Shown in pieces: positions 1 through 8,438 of a stretch of 64,000 nt of DNA. Each line of letters begins with the position of its first letter. The stretch's first letter is position 1. The position numbers and the translations under genes were made by a program. The notes beneath the pieces were generated by a model. It ran no database searches and was not told the origin of the DNA. It saw only the letters and a program-made list of their open reading frames with translations. Origin of the DNA: Hymenobacter nivis. GTDB taxonomy: Bacteria; Bacteroidota; Bacteroidia; Cytophagales; Hymenobacteraceae. Location: NCBI RefSeq assembly GCF_003149515.1, contig NZ_CP029145.1:1922001-1986000 (forward strand), read 5' to 3'.

Positions 1-65
1 AAGTGGGGAGCAGGGAGTGAGTGCTGCCCCCCATTTCCCACCTCCCGCTTCCCAAAACCCGCTCC
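1..65. other. Intergenic, low-complexity AT-poor spacer
   Basis: This short stretch before the first gene's stop codon contains purine-rich GGGAGCAGGGAGTGA and its near complement TCCCACCTCCCGCTTCCC. It resembles half of the palindromic spacers seen elsewhere in the window, but the other part would lie outside. Confidence 0.3.
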
Positions 66-1367
66 CTAAATGCGGCGCTGGAGGCGCAGGCTGGCCGCGA
101 GCAGCTCGCCGCCGGGGTGGCGCACAATCAGGTGCAGCACCGTGCCGCTGGTGCTGCGCAGCAGGTGGGTGAGCTGGGTGAGCGAGAGCAGCTCGACCGG
201 CAAAATGCCCACCGCCAGCAGCTCGTCGCCGTCTTGCAAGCCAGCGGCGGCGGCGGGCGTACCCGGCACCACGCCCAGCACCTGGTAGCGCCGCAGGGCA
301 GGCCCAACGGCCAGCACGTCGAAGCCCGCCATGTCGTGCTCGAAAGGCTCGGCGAAGGCCAAGCTCCGGCGCAGCCACAGCTGCCGGTGCGGGTAGTCGA
401 TGACGATGCGGAAGCGCCGCAGCAGCTCGTAGCCCACGCTGCCGTTGCGGAACACGTCGGTGCGCGCGTGCACATCGGCCGCGTTGGGGAACGAGGTGAG
501 CACCGTGGGCAGGCGGTAGCGGCCCATGTCCACGGTGGCCACGCGGCCCAGCACCCCGCGCACCAGCCCGTTCAGGCCGTGGCCCAGGTCGGCGGGCAGG
601 CCGGGCGCGGGCAGGTGCAGGCGCGGGTCGGAGGTAGTTTCGAGCGACAGCGCGTGGCTGGCCCCGGTGTCGAGCAGCAGCTTCAGGGGCCGGGCGGCCG
701 AGTCGCCGTCCTGGCGCACAGCCACCGTGAAGTACGCCTTGCGCCCCTCAATAGCCAGCGGCAAGCCAGTCCAGCGGCGGCTGTGGGGCGGCTGGTACAC
801 TGCCGGCGGCGTAAGCACCAGCCGCTCCTGCCCCCCCACTTGCCCCTCAAACGCCGCCACGAAGCTTTGGAACAGCTCCGACCCCAGGATGCCGTGCACC
901 CGCAGCCCCATGTAGCCCGACAGGTTCAGCGAGTCGCCGTTGAGCACCAGCAGTGCCATGGCCGGGGCCACGGCTTCTTGGCCGTGGCGGCCCAGGCCCA
1001 CGTGCACCCGGGGCGACTGGTAGGCCAGCAGGCCGGTGGGCTTGCCCCCGGTCCCCACCACCCGGAAATCCTGGCCGTGGGGCAGGTGCAGCGAATCGGC
1101 AATAGCCGGCGACAGCAGCAGCGACGAGGCCACGCCAGTATCGAGCAGGAAGTTGTAGGGCCCCGTACCGTTTAGCCACACTTGTACAATAGGCAGGTTG
1201 CGCTGTACCTGTAGCAGCAGGGACATGCGCCGCTGCCCGGCCCGCGCCAGCCGAAACAGGCCGGCATCCTGGCCGTAGCCCGGTTGGACCCCTGCCAGCA
1301 GCAGGGCCAAAACCAGCAGGCGGGCCCCAGCCCGGCGCAGCGCAAATAAGCAGATTAGCGTTTTCAT
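66..1367 (-). CDS. Secreted retropepsin-like aspartyl protease with C-terminal PDZ domain
   Basis: The 433-residue protein starts with a hydrophobic signal peptide (about residues 1-32, ending GYGQ). Two aspartyl protease half-domains follow, each with a DTG triad (residues 76-78, FLLDTGVAS, and 233-235, LLLDTGASH). A PDZ-like segment lies at about 350-425 (GVVPGTPAAAAGLQDGDEL). This matches the 'aspartyl protease family/PDZ' proteins common in Bacteroidetes, which are predicted to act in the periplasm or on the cell surface. The substrate cannot be inferred. The ATG at 1367 gives a complete signal peptide, so it is preferred. The gene stands alone, with no operon partner on its strand. The very long ORF on the opposite strand is an antisense shadow of its high-GC codons. 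Confidence 0.85.
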   Translation of the reverse strand: MKTLICLFALRRAGARLLVLALLLAGVQPGYGQDAGLFRLARAGQRRMSLLLQVQRNLPIVQVWLNGTGPYNFLLDTGVASSLLLSPAIADSLHLPHGQDFRVVGTGGKPTGLLAYQSPRVHVGLGRHGQEAVAPAMALLVLNGDSLNLSGYMGLRVHGILGSELFQSFVAAFEGQVGGQERLVLTPPAVYQPPHSRRWTGLPLAIEGRKAYFTVAVRQDGDSAARPLKLLLDTGASHALSLETTSDPRLHLPAPGLPADLGHGLNGLVRGVLGRVATVDMGRYRLPTVLTSFPNAADVHARTDVFRNGSVGYELLRRFRIVIDYPHRQLWLRRSLAFAEPFEHDMAGFDVLAVGPALRRYQVLGVVPGTPAAAAGLQDGDELLAVGILPVELLSLTQLTHLLRSTSGTVLHLIVRHPGGELLAASLRLQRRI

Positions 1368-1558
1368 TACTCCCGTAAGATACGGGTTATAAGACCATTA
1401 TTAACACCCTGGTCGTGCCCGTAACCCCAGATTATTGTCCGTTAGGGCAATCATTGCATAAGGGGCGCTGCGATGGGCTTATTTGTACTGCGCGAATGGA
1501 GGAGACGCCGTGGTTTTATTTCCCCATCACCAACAGCTAAGCGCTTGGCTTGGCTGCA
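1368..1558. other. Intergenic, no gene seen
   Basis: This is the promoter-side gap of the aspartyl protease gene. A short inverted repeat (CCCGTAAGATACGGG, 1369-1384) sits directly upstream of the start codon. Nothing else recognisable was found. Confidence 0.4.
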
Positions 1559-1709
1559 AAGCTGTTTAGGAAGTCTGAAAATTCAAAATCGAACGTCATG
1601 CTGAGCGCAGCCGAAGCATCTCTCCCGCAGCAGTAATCCTGATTAGTTGAGCAGTAGAGATGCTTCGGCTGCGTTCAGTATGACGGTCTGACGATTTCCT
1701 AAACAGCTT
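1559..1709. repeat. Nested palindrome: family A hairpin inside an outer 14-bp inverted repeat
   Basis: The outer arms AAGCTGTTTAGGAA (1559-1572) and TTCCTAAACAGCTT (1696-1709) are perfect complements. Between them lies a family A hairpin, with arms starting CGTCATGCTGAGCGCAGCC (1594) and ending at TGACG (1685). Family A recurs at 16098, 19191, 27326, 29826 and 54421. Confidence 0.85.
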
Positions 1710-1739
1710 CTGCGTGTACTTGTGCCGCCAAGCCATACT

Positions 1740-1904
1740 TAAAACCATTTTAAGGTCAGTGCACGGTCCGGTCCGCCGGCTTTTCGACCAGCCGACTGGT
1801 TGGCCAGCACCCGCTTGTTCTCCCTGACGACAAGCGGTTGGCCGGCTGAAAAAGCTAGCGGACCAGCAGCAGCCAGACCGTATACTAACCTGAAAAATGC
1901 TCTA
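1740..1904. mobile_element. MITE-like element (IS630-type ends), about 165 bp
   Basis: The left end TAAAACCATTTTAAGGTCAG and the complement of the right end TAGAGCATTTTTCAGGTTAG are related terminal inverted repeats bounded by TA. The interior has GC-rich complementary segments (GGTCCGCCGGCTTTTCGACC near 1774 and CGGCTGAAAAAGCTAGCGG near 1844). The element is non-coding. Its right-hand TA (1903-1904) is also the left target TA of the IS630 element that follows, so the two are immediately adjacent. Confidence 0.65.
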
Positions 1905-2925
1905 GAGCGGTTTCCAATTCAATGTACAGAATTTCACGTACCTTCTGTTATGAAAGCGTATTCGATTGATTTGCGGGAACGGGTAGCGGCGGCATGTGCC
2001 GCGCCGCAGGCCCGGATTTACCAAGTGGCGGCGCAATTCAGCGTTTCCATCTCCTTCGTGGACAAGCTTTTGCGTCGTCAACGTACGAGCGGTTCGCTGG
2101 CGGCCCTGCCCGCGAGCGGCGGCCCGATGCCGCGCCTGGACCCGGCGGGCCAGGACCTGTTGAGGGCCTGTCTGGTGGCGCAGCCCGACGCGACACTGGC
2201 CGAAATAAGCCTCGCCTTGGCCGCCGCCGCCGGCCCGGCCCTGAGCCGCACGAGTACGTGGCGGGCGGTCGAGCGCCTGGGGTGGGGGCGCAAAAAAAAA
2301 GCATCTACGCCGCCGAGCGTGACACCGAACGCGTCGTAGCCTTGCGCCGCTTGTTTTTGGAAGCCATTCAGCCAGAAGATGTTACCCGTTTCGTATTCGT
2401 GGACGAGACGAGCACTAACCTCACCTACTGCCGCCGCTATGGCCGGGCCCCGGCCGGCCAGCGCCTGGACCAGGCCGTGCCGTTGCACAGCGGCCCGAAC
2501 GTGACGCTCCTCGCCGCCCTGACCCCGGACGGGCTCGGGGCGTTGCTCAGCGTCAACGGGGCTGTCAACGGGGCTGTCAACGGCGACGTGTTTGCCGCCT
2601 ACCTCGACCAGGTGCTCGGCCCCACCCTGCGGCCGGGCGACGTGGTGGTACTCGACAACCTCTCCGTGCATAAGGTGGACAGGCTGGACGATATCGTGCG
2701 CAAATACGGGGCACGGCTGCGCTACCTGCCGCCTTATTCGCCTGATTTCAACCCCATTGAACTGGCTTTTAGCAAGCTCAAGACGTGGCTGCGCACCGCC
2801 AAGACCCGTACCCGCGACCTGCTGGAGGAAGCCATCCGGGCCGCCGCCGAGTGGGTAACCGAACAGGATGCCAAAAATTGGTTTGACCATTGTGGATATC
2901 ATGTACAGTGATTTGGAAACCGCTC
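1905..2925 (+). mobile_element. IS630-family insertion sequence, apparently intact
   Basis: Terminal inverted repeats begin GAGCGGTTTCCAA (1905) and end TTGGAAACCGCTC (to 2925). They continue imperfectly to TGTACA on both sides. TA dinucleotides at 1903-1904 and 2926-2927 fit the TA target duplication of the IS630/Tc1-mariner group. The transposase reading frame fills the element. Confidence 0.9.
1950..2911 (+). CDS. IS630-family transposase (orfA/orfB, -1 frameshift)
   Basis: The first frame starts at 1950 (MKAYSIDLRERV) and encodes the helix-turn-helix N-terminal part, ending at 2339. The second frame, -1 relative to it, runs to 2911 and carries the DDE catalytic core: FVDETS (first D), VVLDNLSVHK (second D) and YSPDFNPIE (E). 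The frames join at a run of nine A (2292-2300) placed as AAA AAA AAA in frame 0. This is a classical slippery site and yields a fused product of about 320 residues. IS630 members are known to use such programmed frameshifting. A 12-bp tandem repeat near 2552-2581 adds a GAVNGAVNG stretch. The element is probably active or only recently inactive. Confidence 0.88.
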
Positions 2926-3003
2926 TAGGCACCATGCTACCCTAGGGCCCTGAGGCAGTCTCCTGCGGTGCGAGCACAGCTTGGTGGTACGAGCGGGTGG
3001 CCG

Positions 3004-4074
3004 CTACGGCGTTTCCCAGGGGCCCGCGGGGTCGTAGTGAAGGTGGCCGGCGGCGATGTGCAGCGGGGCCCCTACGTTGTTGTGGTAGAGCTGGCCGGTA
3101 CCCAGGCCCTGGGCAAAGTCGCCCACCGCAAACTCGCCCGTGAGCTGGGCCACGGCGTTCAGGCCGATGTTTGATTCCAGAGCCGAGGTCATCCACCAGC
3201 CCAGGCCGCGGGCTTCGGCGTGGGCTACCCAGCGGCGGGTGGCGGCGTGCCCACCCAGTAGCGTGGGCTTCAGCACGAGGTAGGCGGGGCGCACGGCGTC
3301 GAGCAGGGCCTCCTGCCGGGCGGAGGTTTCCAGGCCAATCAGCTCTTCATCAAGGGCCACGGGCACCGGCGAGTGGCGGCAAACCTCGGCCAGGGCCCCC
3401 CACTGCCCAGCGGCCACGGGCTGCTCGATGGAGTGCAAATCGAACCGGGCGAGCTGCCCCAGCTTGCCCAAGGCCTCGGCGGGCGCAAAGGCGCCGTTGG
3501 CGTCCACGCGCAGCACGAGTTGGGCGGGCCCAGCCACGGCCCGGATTTCGGCCAGGATTGCCAGCTCGGTGGCAAAGTCCAGGCCCCCGATTTTCAGCTT
3601 GAGGCAGCGGTAGCCGGCGGCCAGCTTTTCCTCAATCTGTTGGCGCATGAAGGCCGCGTCGCCCATCCACACCAGCCCGTTGATGGGCAAGCCTGCCTGG
3701 CCCGTGGCAAAAGCGTTGCCGTACAGCTGCCGCCGGCCGCCGCCGGCCCAGTCCAGGGCCGCAGTTTCGAGGGCAAATGCCAGGGCCGGCCGCCCGGGGC
3801 CCACCAGCACCGGGGCATCGGTGGCCACAAATTCGGCGTAGCCTGCCGCGTTGAACCGGGCGCATAGCGCCGCTACTTCAGCGGCGAAGCCCAGGCCGTG
3901 GTCGGGGCTAAGGCCAGCCAGGGGCGCGGCCTCGCCCACGCCTACCGGGCCGTCGGGGCGGGCAGCGTCGCGCAGGTGCAGGTACCAGGCCGTGTGCACG
4001 GCCAGGGCCCCGCGCGAGGTGCGGGCCGGAAAATTGAAGCGCAAGTCGCGCCGGGAAGCCGAAAGCTGGAGCAT
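3004..4074 (-). CDS. menC: o-Succinylbenzoate synthase (enolase superfamily)
   Basis: The 356-residue protein has the mandelate racemase/enolase architecture. An N-terminal capping domain contains GEAAPLAGLSPDHG. The barrel carries the second lysine of KLKIGG (about 160), metal ligands in VDANGAF (about 190), SIEQP (about 217) and ALDEEL (about 240), and the late lysine in LKPTLLGG (about 267). This pattern fits MenC, which dehydrates SHCHC to o-succinylbenzoate in menaquinone synthesis, consistent with a menaquinone-using Bacteroidetes. A dipeptide epimerase is the main alternative within the superfamily. No other men genes lie in the window. The ATG at 4074 lies 4 nt after a CATCTTTG element on the same strand, so the mRNA may be leaderless. 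Confidence 0.82.
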   Translation of the reverse strand: MLQLSASRRDLRFNFPARTSRGALAVHTAWYLHLRDAARPDGPVGVGEAAPLAGLSPDHGLGFAAEVAALCARFNAAGYAEFVATDAPVLVGPGRPALAFALETAALDWAGGGRRQLYGNAFATGQAGLPINGLVWMGDAAFMRQQIEEKLAAGYRCLKLKIGGLDFATELAILAEIRAVAGPAQLVLRVDANGAFAPAEALGKLGQLARFDLHSIEQPVAAGQWGALAEVCRHSPVPVALDEELIGLETSARQEALLDAVRPAYLVLKPTLLGGHAATRRWVAHAEARGLGWWMTSALESNIGLNAVAQLTGEFAVGDFAQGLGTGQLYHNNVGAPLHIAAGHLHYDPAGPWETP

Positions 4075-4078
4075 GACG

Positions 4079-4086
4079 CAAAGATG
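4079..4086 (-). promoter_or_regulatory. Candidate -7 element for menC (CATCTTTG)
   Basis: On the minus strand CATCTTTG is followed by CGTC and then the menC ATG. The Bacteroidetes -7 consensus is TAnnTTTG with transcription starting a few bases downstream, so transcription could start at the start codon itself. Confidence 0.45.
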
Positions 4087-4200
4087 CGGGGGCCGCGGCT
4101 ACCGGCGCGCTGAAGCGTACCAGGCAGCCGCGACCCCCGCACGTGTGAACCATGGAATGCCCTAGGCGGCGGTCTCAAATAAGCGCACTTTTTTAGATTT

Positions 4201-5264
4201 TAGGACTTACGCAGCGCCTGGCAAAAGCAGCGGAATAGATGGATGGCGTAGTTGCTGGCGCAGAAACGCCGCCCAGGGCAATTGGCGCGCCTGGTAAAGA
4301 GTCTGCCCAATGGCCTGCGCATACTGCCGCAACGATACCCAAGCTAAAAACGGCACGTTAAGTGATTACGCTGGGAAATAGCCTTGCGGTGCTGGCACTT
4401 TTCCGACCCCCGTTACCTGCTTGAAGCTGCGGTGAAACTCCTCCACCTACCAGCGCACTTCAACCGCGTCAATCACCATTTCACAGGCCAAGTGAGCAGC
4501 TAAATAGTTGGTAATGAAACGTTCAATATCGCCGTTTGTGACCACTAGCTTGAATAATTTTACCCCAAACGGCACCTCTTGCAGGCGCACTTCCACGCCC
4601 TTGCTCCAGCCCGGAGCAGGTGGTTCGAGCGAATCCAACTTTTGGCACCCGGTTTCTTTGCTCAAATTCACGAACCGGTTGCTTTTCAGGGTCGTGAAAA
4701 ACATCCGACCGGCCCGATGAACCTTTTTCAGATCCGTGCTGCCCGCATACCAGGAATCAAATAAAATGGTACGCGCCAGCAATTTGCCCTCTGCTGCTAC
4801 CTGCTGGAACATGTCCAGAAAATGGTTGTTTTTGGTCTTCGTATCCTGGTCCGGCGCGTAAAGCCGGAAATCCAGGGGCATAAAATCGCCGGCGCCGCCG
4901 CTGCTGCGCACCAAATTGACCAAGCCAATCCCAGTGGCCATGCCGTGCACGTTGCCGGAGTGTTGACGCTTGGCTACTGCGATGAACTTACGATGCGTTT
5001 GTCTTGCACGCTATCGTCCACCACCAGAAAAGCTCCCGGTGAATCGGAGAGCAGCGGTAGTACGAGCTGACGCAATTGACTAGAAGAAAACTGATTATCG
5101 CGCAAGAACCGATTCACCTGGTCGTGACTGACGTCGGGCAGATACGCCGCCAGATGCATGCACGTGTAGTTTCTTGGCGTACTCAGCAGGTAATCTGCGC
5201 ACTTGCTTTGTGTGAGCAGGGTGGGTATTTTTTGCCTAATTCACCCCTAACTGCGCAAGTCCTA
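4201..5264 (-). mobile_element. Decayed IS4/IS701-type insertion sequence
   Basis: Inverted repeats TAGGACTTACGCAG (4201-4214) and CTGCGCAAGTCCTA (5251-5264) differ at one base and bound a broken transposase gene read on the minus strand. The flanks outside the element form an inverted repeat themselves (CGCACTTTTTTAGA, 4184-4197; complement of CGCACTCTTTTAGA, 5275-5288), so the element sits inside a former hairpin downstream of the KGG gene. Confidence 0.75.
4205..5242 (-). pseudogene. IS4/IS701-like transposase, frameshifted and with nonsense codons
   Basis: Fragments read in order on the minus strand. The N-terminal part has AAYLPDVSHDQVNRFL and VVDDSVQDKR (first D). After a frameshift near 4990 come AVAKRQHSGNVHGMATGIG and TILFDSWYAG (second D), then EVRW. 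An in-frame TAG (about 4444-4446) then interrupts the catalytic-E motif, which continues VEEFHRSFKQ. Further downstream the expected C-terminus (QRNHLTC) is broken by another shift or stop. Three or more lesions make this clearly non-functional. The family assignment rests on the spacing and wording of these motifs. Confidence 0.8.
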
Positions 5265-5289
5265 AGATAAATTATTCTAAAAGAGTGCG

Positions 5290-5547
5290 TTAGGTGGCCG
5301 CTTTGTAGCCGGCTTGGCTATTTTTAGCGGGGCGGCGGCTCACAAGGCCACCCTTGCGGCCGGCGTCGCGGGCCTCTTCGGCGGTGAAGCGGTGGCCGCG
5401 GCCGCTGGCGTGCGAGGCCTTGCCGCCTTCGCTGGCAATGCGGCGCTGGGTTTCGGGGCTCATGGCGGCAAAGCCGCGGCGGCTTTTAGCGCCGGTGCGG
5501 TTGGCCGGACGCGGAGTAGTGGCTTCGGACGTGTTTGTTACTTCCAT
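5290..5547 (-). CDS. KGG-repeat general stress protein (Con-10/GsiB-like)
   Basis: The 85-residue, basic, hydrophilic protein has two copies of the stress-induced KGG motif: RGFAAMSPETQRRIASEGGK (about 28-47) and RFTAEEARDAGRKGG (about 53-67). Such proteins are small, disordered and induced by desiccation, heat or starvation in other bacteria, although no biochemical activity is established. The start ATG at 5547 is the only good one. The decayed insertion sequence begins 25 bp after the stop codon, within what looks like the gene's terminator hairpin. Confidence 0.85.
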   Translation of the reverse strand: MEVTNTSEATTPRPANRTGAKSRRGFAAMSPETQRRIASEGGKASHASGRGHRFTAEEARDAGRKGGLVSRRPAKNSQAGYKAAT

Positions 5548-5810
5548 GGCTAGTATAATTAGAAGAAGGAGTAAAATTCCACCAAGACAATGACTGTCGT
5601 TACCTTGAATAACATGTTACCGTACTGAACTGGAATATAGTTACGAATCGCCTCAGAATAAGCCTAAAATACCAGCTTTTACGGATAAGTTCTACGTATT
5701 TATGCTGAACTGTTGTGGCGAGTGCGTGGACGAGCGTTGCGCAGGCCGTGCAACCAAGCAAGCTGCCTAGCGGTTGAAGGCCTTAGTTTCCGTTTTTGCG
5801 CTTCGTTCGT
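5548..5810. other. Intergenic between KGG gene and egtB
   Basis: This AT-richer divergent gap must hold the promoters of both neighbours. It contains TTAGTTTCCG about 30 bp before the egtB start, but no clean -7 consensus. No gene or large repeat was seen. Confidence 0.35.
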
Positions 5811-7127
5811 ATGAGTTTGCCGCTGACTACCGCCTGGGCCGCGCCCGCCCTTGCCACCGCCCCGGCCGGGGCCCTGGCCGACCGCTACCGCGCCGTGCGC
5901 GACCAATCAGAGGCCCTGTGCCGGCCGCTGCTGCCCGAAGACACCGTGGTGCAGCCCACCCTCGATGTGAGCCCACCCAAGTGGCACCTGGCCCACACCA
6001 CCTGGTTTTGGGAAACCATGCTGCTGGGGCCCTACGCGCCCGGCTACCAGGTATTTCACCCCGAGTTTGCCTACCTGTTCAACTCATACTACAACTCGCT
6101 GGGCTCGCGTGTGAACCGGGCCGAGCGCGGCACCCTCACGCGCCCGGCGCTGGCCGAGGTGCTGGCCTACCGCGCCCACGTCGACGCCCACCTGCTGGCC
6201 CTGCTGGCCGACGAAGCCGCCCTGCCCGCCGCCGCCCGCGAACTAGTGGAAGTGGGCCTCCAGCACGAGCAGCAGCACCAGGAGCTGCTGGCCACTGACA
6301 TCAAGTTCATCCTCAGCACCAGTCCGTTGAACCCTGAATACACGCCCGGCCCCTTTCCGGCCGACGCGGGGGCCCTGGCGCCGCCGGCCGCCTGGCTGCC
6401 GGTGCCGGGCGGCGTGTTCCCAGTCGGGTTTCAGGGCGCAGGCTTTTGCTTTGATAACGAGTTGCCGGTGCACGAGGCGCTGGTACCCGATTTTGAGCTA
6501 CAAAACCGCCTGGTGACCAACGCCGAGTACCTCGAATTTGTGGAGGCCGGCGGCTACCGCGACTTCCGCCACTGGCTGGGCGAGGGCTGGGACCTGGCCC
6601 AGGCGGCGGGCTGGCAGGCGCCGCTCTACTGGGTAAAAAGCCCTGACGGCCAGTGGCTGCGCTTCACGCACCACGGCCTGCGGCCGCTGGAGCTGGCCGC
6701 GCCCGTCGCGCACGTTAGCTTTTACGAGGCCGACGCCTACGCCCAGTGGGCGGGGGCCCGCCTGCCCACCGAGCAGGAGTGGGAAGTGGCCGCCCGCCGC
6801 TTTGGGGCCAGACACGCCGACGACGGCACCTGGCTCGAAAGCCCCCGCCTTGACCCCGCCCCTGTGCCCGCCGACGCCGACCCCACCGCCTGCCACCAGC
6901 TGCTGGGCGAGTGCTGGCAGTGGACGTACTCGGCCTACCACGCCTACCCCGGCTACCGCCGCTCGGCGGGGCCCCTGGGCGAGTACAACGGCAAGTTTAT
7001 GGTGAACCAGCTGGTGCTGCGCGGAGCTTCCTGCGCCACGCCGCGCAGCCACGGCCGCGTCAGCTACCGCAATTTCTTCCACGCCGATAAGCGCTGGCAA
7101 TTCACCGGCATCCGGCTGGCGCGGTAG
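5811..7127 (+). CDS. egtB: Ergothioneine biosynthesis protein EgtB (sulfoxide synthase)
   Basis: The 438-residue protein has an N-terminal DinB-like domain with the iron-binding motif HEQQHQE (about residue 146) and an upstream histidine in PPKWHLAHTTWFWE. A C-terminal FGE-sulfatase domain follows (GARLPTEQEWEVAARR; ending GRVSYRNFFHADKRWQFTGIRLAR). This is the EgtB architecture: a non-haem iron enzyme that joins a sulfur donor to hercynine. The ATG at 5811 (MSLPLT) is chosen over an upstream TTG. egtD lies 270 bp downstream on the same strand, which supports the assignment over a generic SUMF1 protein. egtA, egtC and egtE homologues are not visible nearby. Confidence 0.9.
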   Translation: MSLPLTTAWAAPALATAPAGALADRYRAVRDQSEALCRPLLPEDTVVQPTLDVSPPKWHLAHTTWFWETMLLGPYAPGYQVFHPEFAYLFNSYYNSLGSRVNRAERGTLTRPALAEVLAYRAHVDAHLLALLADEAALPAAARELVEVGLQHEQQHQELLATDIKFILSTSPLNPEYTPGPFPADAGALAPPAAWLPVPGGVFPVGFQGAGFCFDNELPVHEALVPDFELQNRLVTNAEYLEFVEAGGYRDFRHWLGEGWDLAQAAGWQAPLYWVKSPDGQWLRFTHHGLRPLELAAPVAHVSFYEADAYAQWAGARLPTEQEWEVAARRFGARHADDGTWLESPRLDPAPVPADADPTACHQLLGECWQWTYSAYHAYPGYRRSAGPLGEYNGKFMVNQLVLRGASCATPRSHGRVSYRNFFHADKRWQFTGIRLAR

Positions 7128-7397
7128 CTTTGGGGCAGTTTCCATCGGGGCACACTTGGTTAAAAGTTAAGATTGAGAAGTTAAAATACAGGTTAAAAGG
7201 TGTTTAACTCTTTGTTTTTAACGCTTTCAGAACACACGCACCGATGTGAAATATGCTCCAGGGCCCCGGCCGGCGCGGTTTGCAGCCAGCGGCGGGGCCA
7301 GCCCCGGGGGCCGGGGCGCGTTTTTAGATTACCACGCCGCCGGCATACTTTGTTTCCGTGCCAGACCCCGGCACCCGTTTTTTCGTTAAGTACCCGC
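7128..7397. other. Intergenic between egtB and egtD
   Basis: The gap contains a short imperfect inverted repeat around 7170-7215 (GTTAAAATACAGGTTAAAAGG) and GCATACTTTG (7344-7353), a partial match to the Bacteroidetes -7 box about 45 bp before the egtD ATG. egtD may therefore have its own promoter. Confidence 0.35.
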
Positions 7398-8369
7398 ATG
7401 ACCCCTTCCGCCGCCCCGTCACCGGTTGTTTCCAGCCTGGCCGCCCACGTGGCCGAAGGCCTGCGCCGGGCCCCCAAAACCCTCTCGTCGATGTACTTGT
7501 ACGACGACGCGGGCAGCCAGCTGTTTCAGCAAATCATGGGCCTGCCCGAGTACTACCCCACCCGGGCCGAGTACGGGATTTTTGCTGCCCACGGCCCGGC
7601 CATCGCCGCCGCCCTCAACCCCGCCGAAGCCCCCGGGGCCCTGGCGCTGGTGGAGCTGGGTGCCGGCGATGGCCTGAAAACCAAGCTGTTGCTGCGCGAG
7701 CTGCTGGCCACGTCCGACGACTTTAGCTACGTGCCGGTGGACATTTCGCCCAGCGCGCTGGCGGGGCTGGCGGCCAGCCTGGCCGCCGAGCTGCCAGGGC
7801 TGCGCACCACGCCCGTGGCCACCGACTACGCCACGGCCCTGGCCCAGCTTGCGGCCCGGCCCGGGCGCAAAGCGGTGCTGTTCCTGGGCTCGAACATCGG
7901 CAACTTTGCGCCCACCGAGCGGGCGGCGTTCCTGGCGCAGCTGGCGGCCCCGCTGGCGGCGGCCGACCGCCTGCTCATCGGCTTCGATTTGCAGAAAAAC
8001 CCGCGCCGCATCCGGGCGGCCTACGACGATGCGCAGGGCGTGACAGCAGCCTTCAACCTGAACCTGCTCACGCGCCTCAACCGCGAGCTGGCCGCCGATT
8101 TCGACCTCGCCGCCTGGCAGCACTACACGGATTACGACCCGCTGACCGGCGCCGTGCGCTCGTACCTGGTGAGCACCTGCGCCCAAACCGTGCACCTGGG
8201 AGCCCTGGACCAAGCCGTGCCGTTTGCGGCCTGGGAGGTCATCCATACCGAAAATTCCTACAAGTTCACGCACCCGCAAATTGCCGCTATGGCCGCCGCC
8301 GCCGGCCTGCGCGTGGTGACTACCTTCGACGACGGCGACTTTGCCGACGTGGTGCTGGCCCGGGCATAG
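7398..8369 (+). CDS. egtD: L-histidine N-alpha-methyltransferase EgtD
   Basis: The 323-residue protein is almost the family's usual length of about 320. The N-terminal segment SSMYLYDDAGSQLFQQI and YYPTRAEYGI are characteristic of the DUF2260/EgtD methyltransferase family, and LVELGAGDGLKTKLLL is the SAM-binding motif. LFLGSNIGNF is also typical. EgtD trimethylates histidine to hercynine, the substrate used by EgtB just upstream, so the two genes define an ergothioneine pathway. The open frame extends upstream to 7200, but that extension has no family similarity and lies before the candidate promoter, so the ATG at 7398 is used. Confidence 0.92.
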   Translation: MTPSAAPSPVVSSLAAHVAEGLRRAPKTLSSMYLYDDAGSQLFQQIMGLPEYYPTRAEYGIFAAHGPAIAAALNPAEAPGALALVELGAGDGLKTKLLLRELLATSDDFSYVPVDISPSALAGLAASLAAELPGLRTTPVATDYATALAQLAARPGRKAVLFLGSNIGNFAPTERAAFLAQLAAPLAAADRLLIGFDLQKNPRRIRAAYDDAQGVTAAFNLNLLTRLNRELAADFDLAAWQHYTDYDPLTGAVRSYLVSTCAQTVHLGALDQAVPFAAWEVIHTENSYKFTHPQIAAMAAAAGLRVVTTFDDGDFADVVLARA

Positions 8370-8438
8370 GGCCCCGGGGAATACCTTAGGAAGAGAAGGC
8401 TGGGGGCCGTATTGGCCCGTTTTTGAGGTATTGCCCCG

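Noticed and set aside
21..1175. Long open frame on the plus strand opposite the aspartyl protease gene
   Set aside because: It is rich in Gln, His, Arg and Ala with no family features, as expected for the antisense of GC-rich codons. The minus-strand protease has two DTG motifs and a signal peptide.
2078..2935. Minus-strand open frame across the IS630 element
   Set aside because: It is antisense to the transposase with DDE motifs and crosses the IS end. No similarity is visible.
7200..7397. N-terminal extension of egtD from an upstream start
   Set aside because: The extension has no EgtD similarity, would make the protein longer than the family norm, and includes the candidate promoter.
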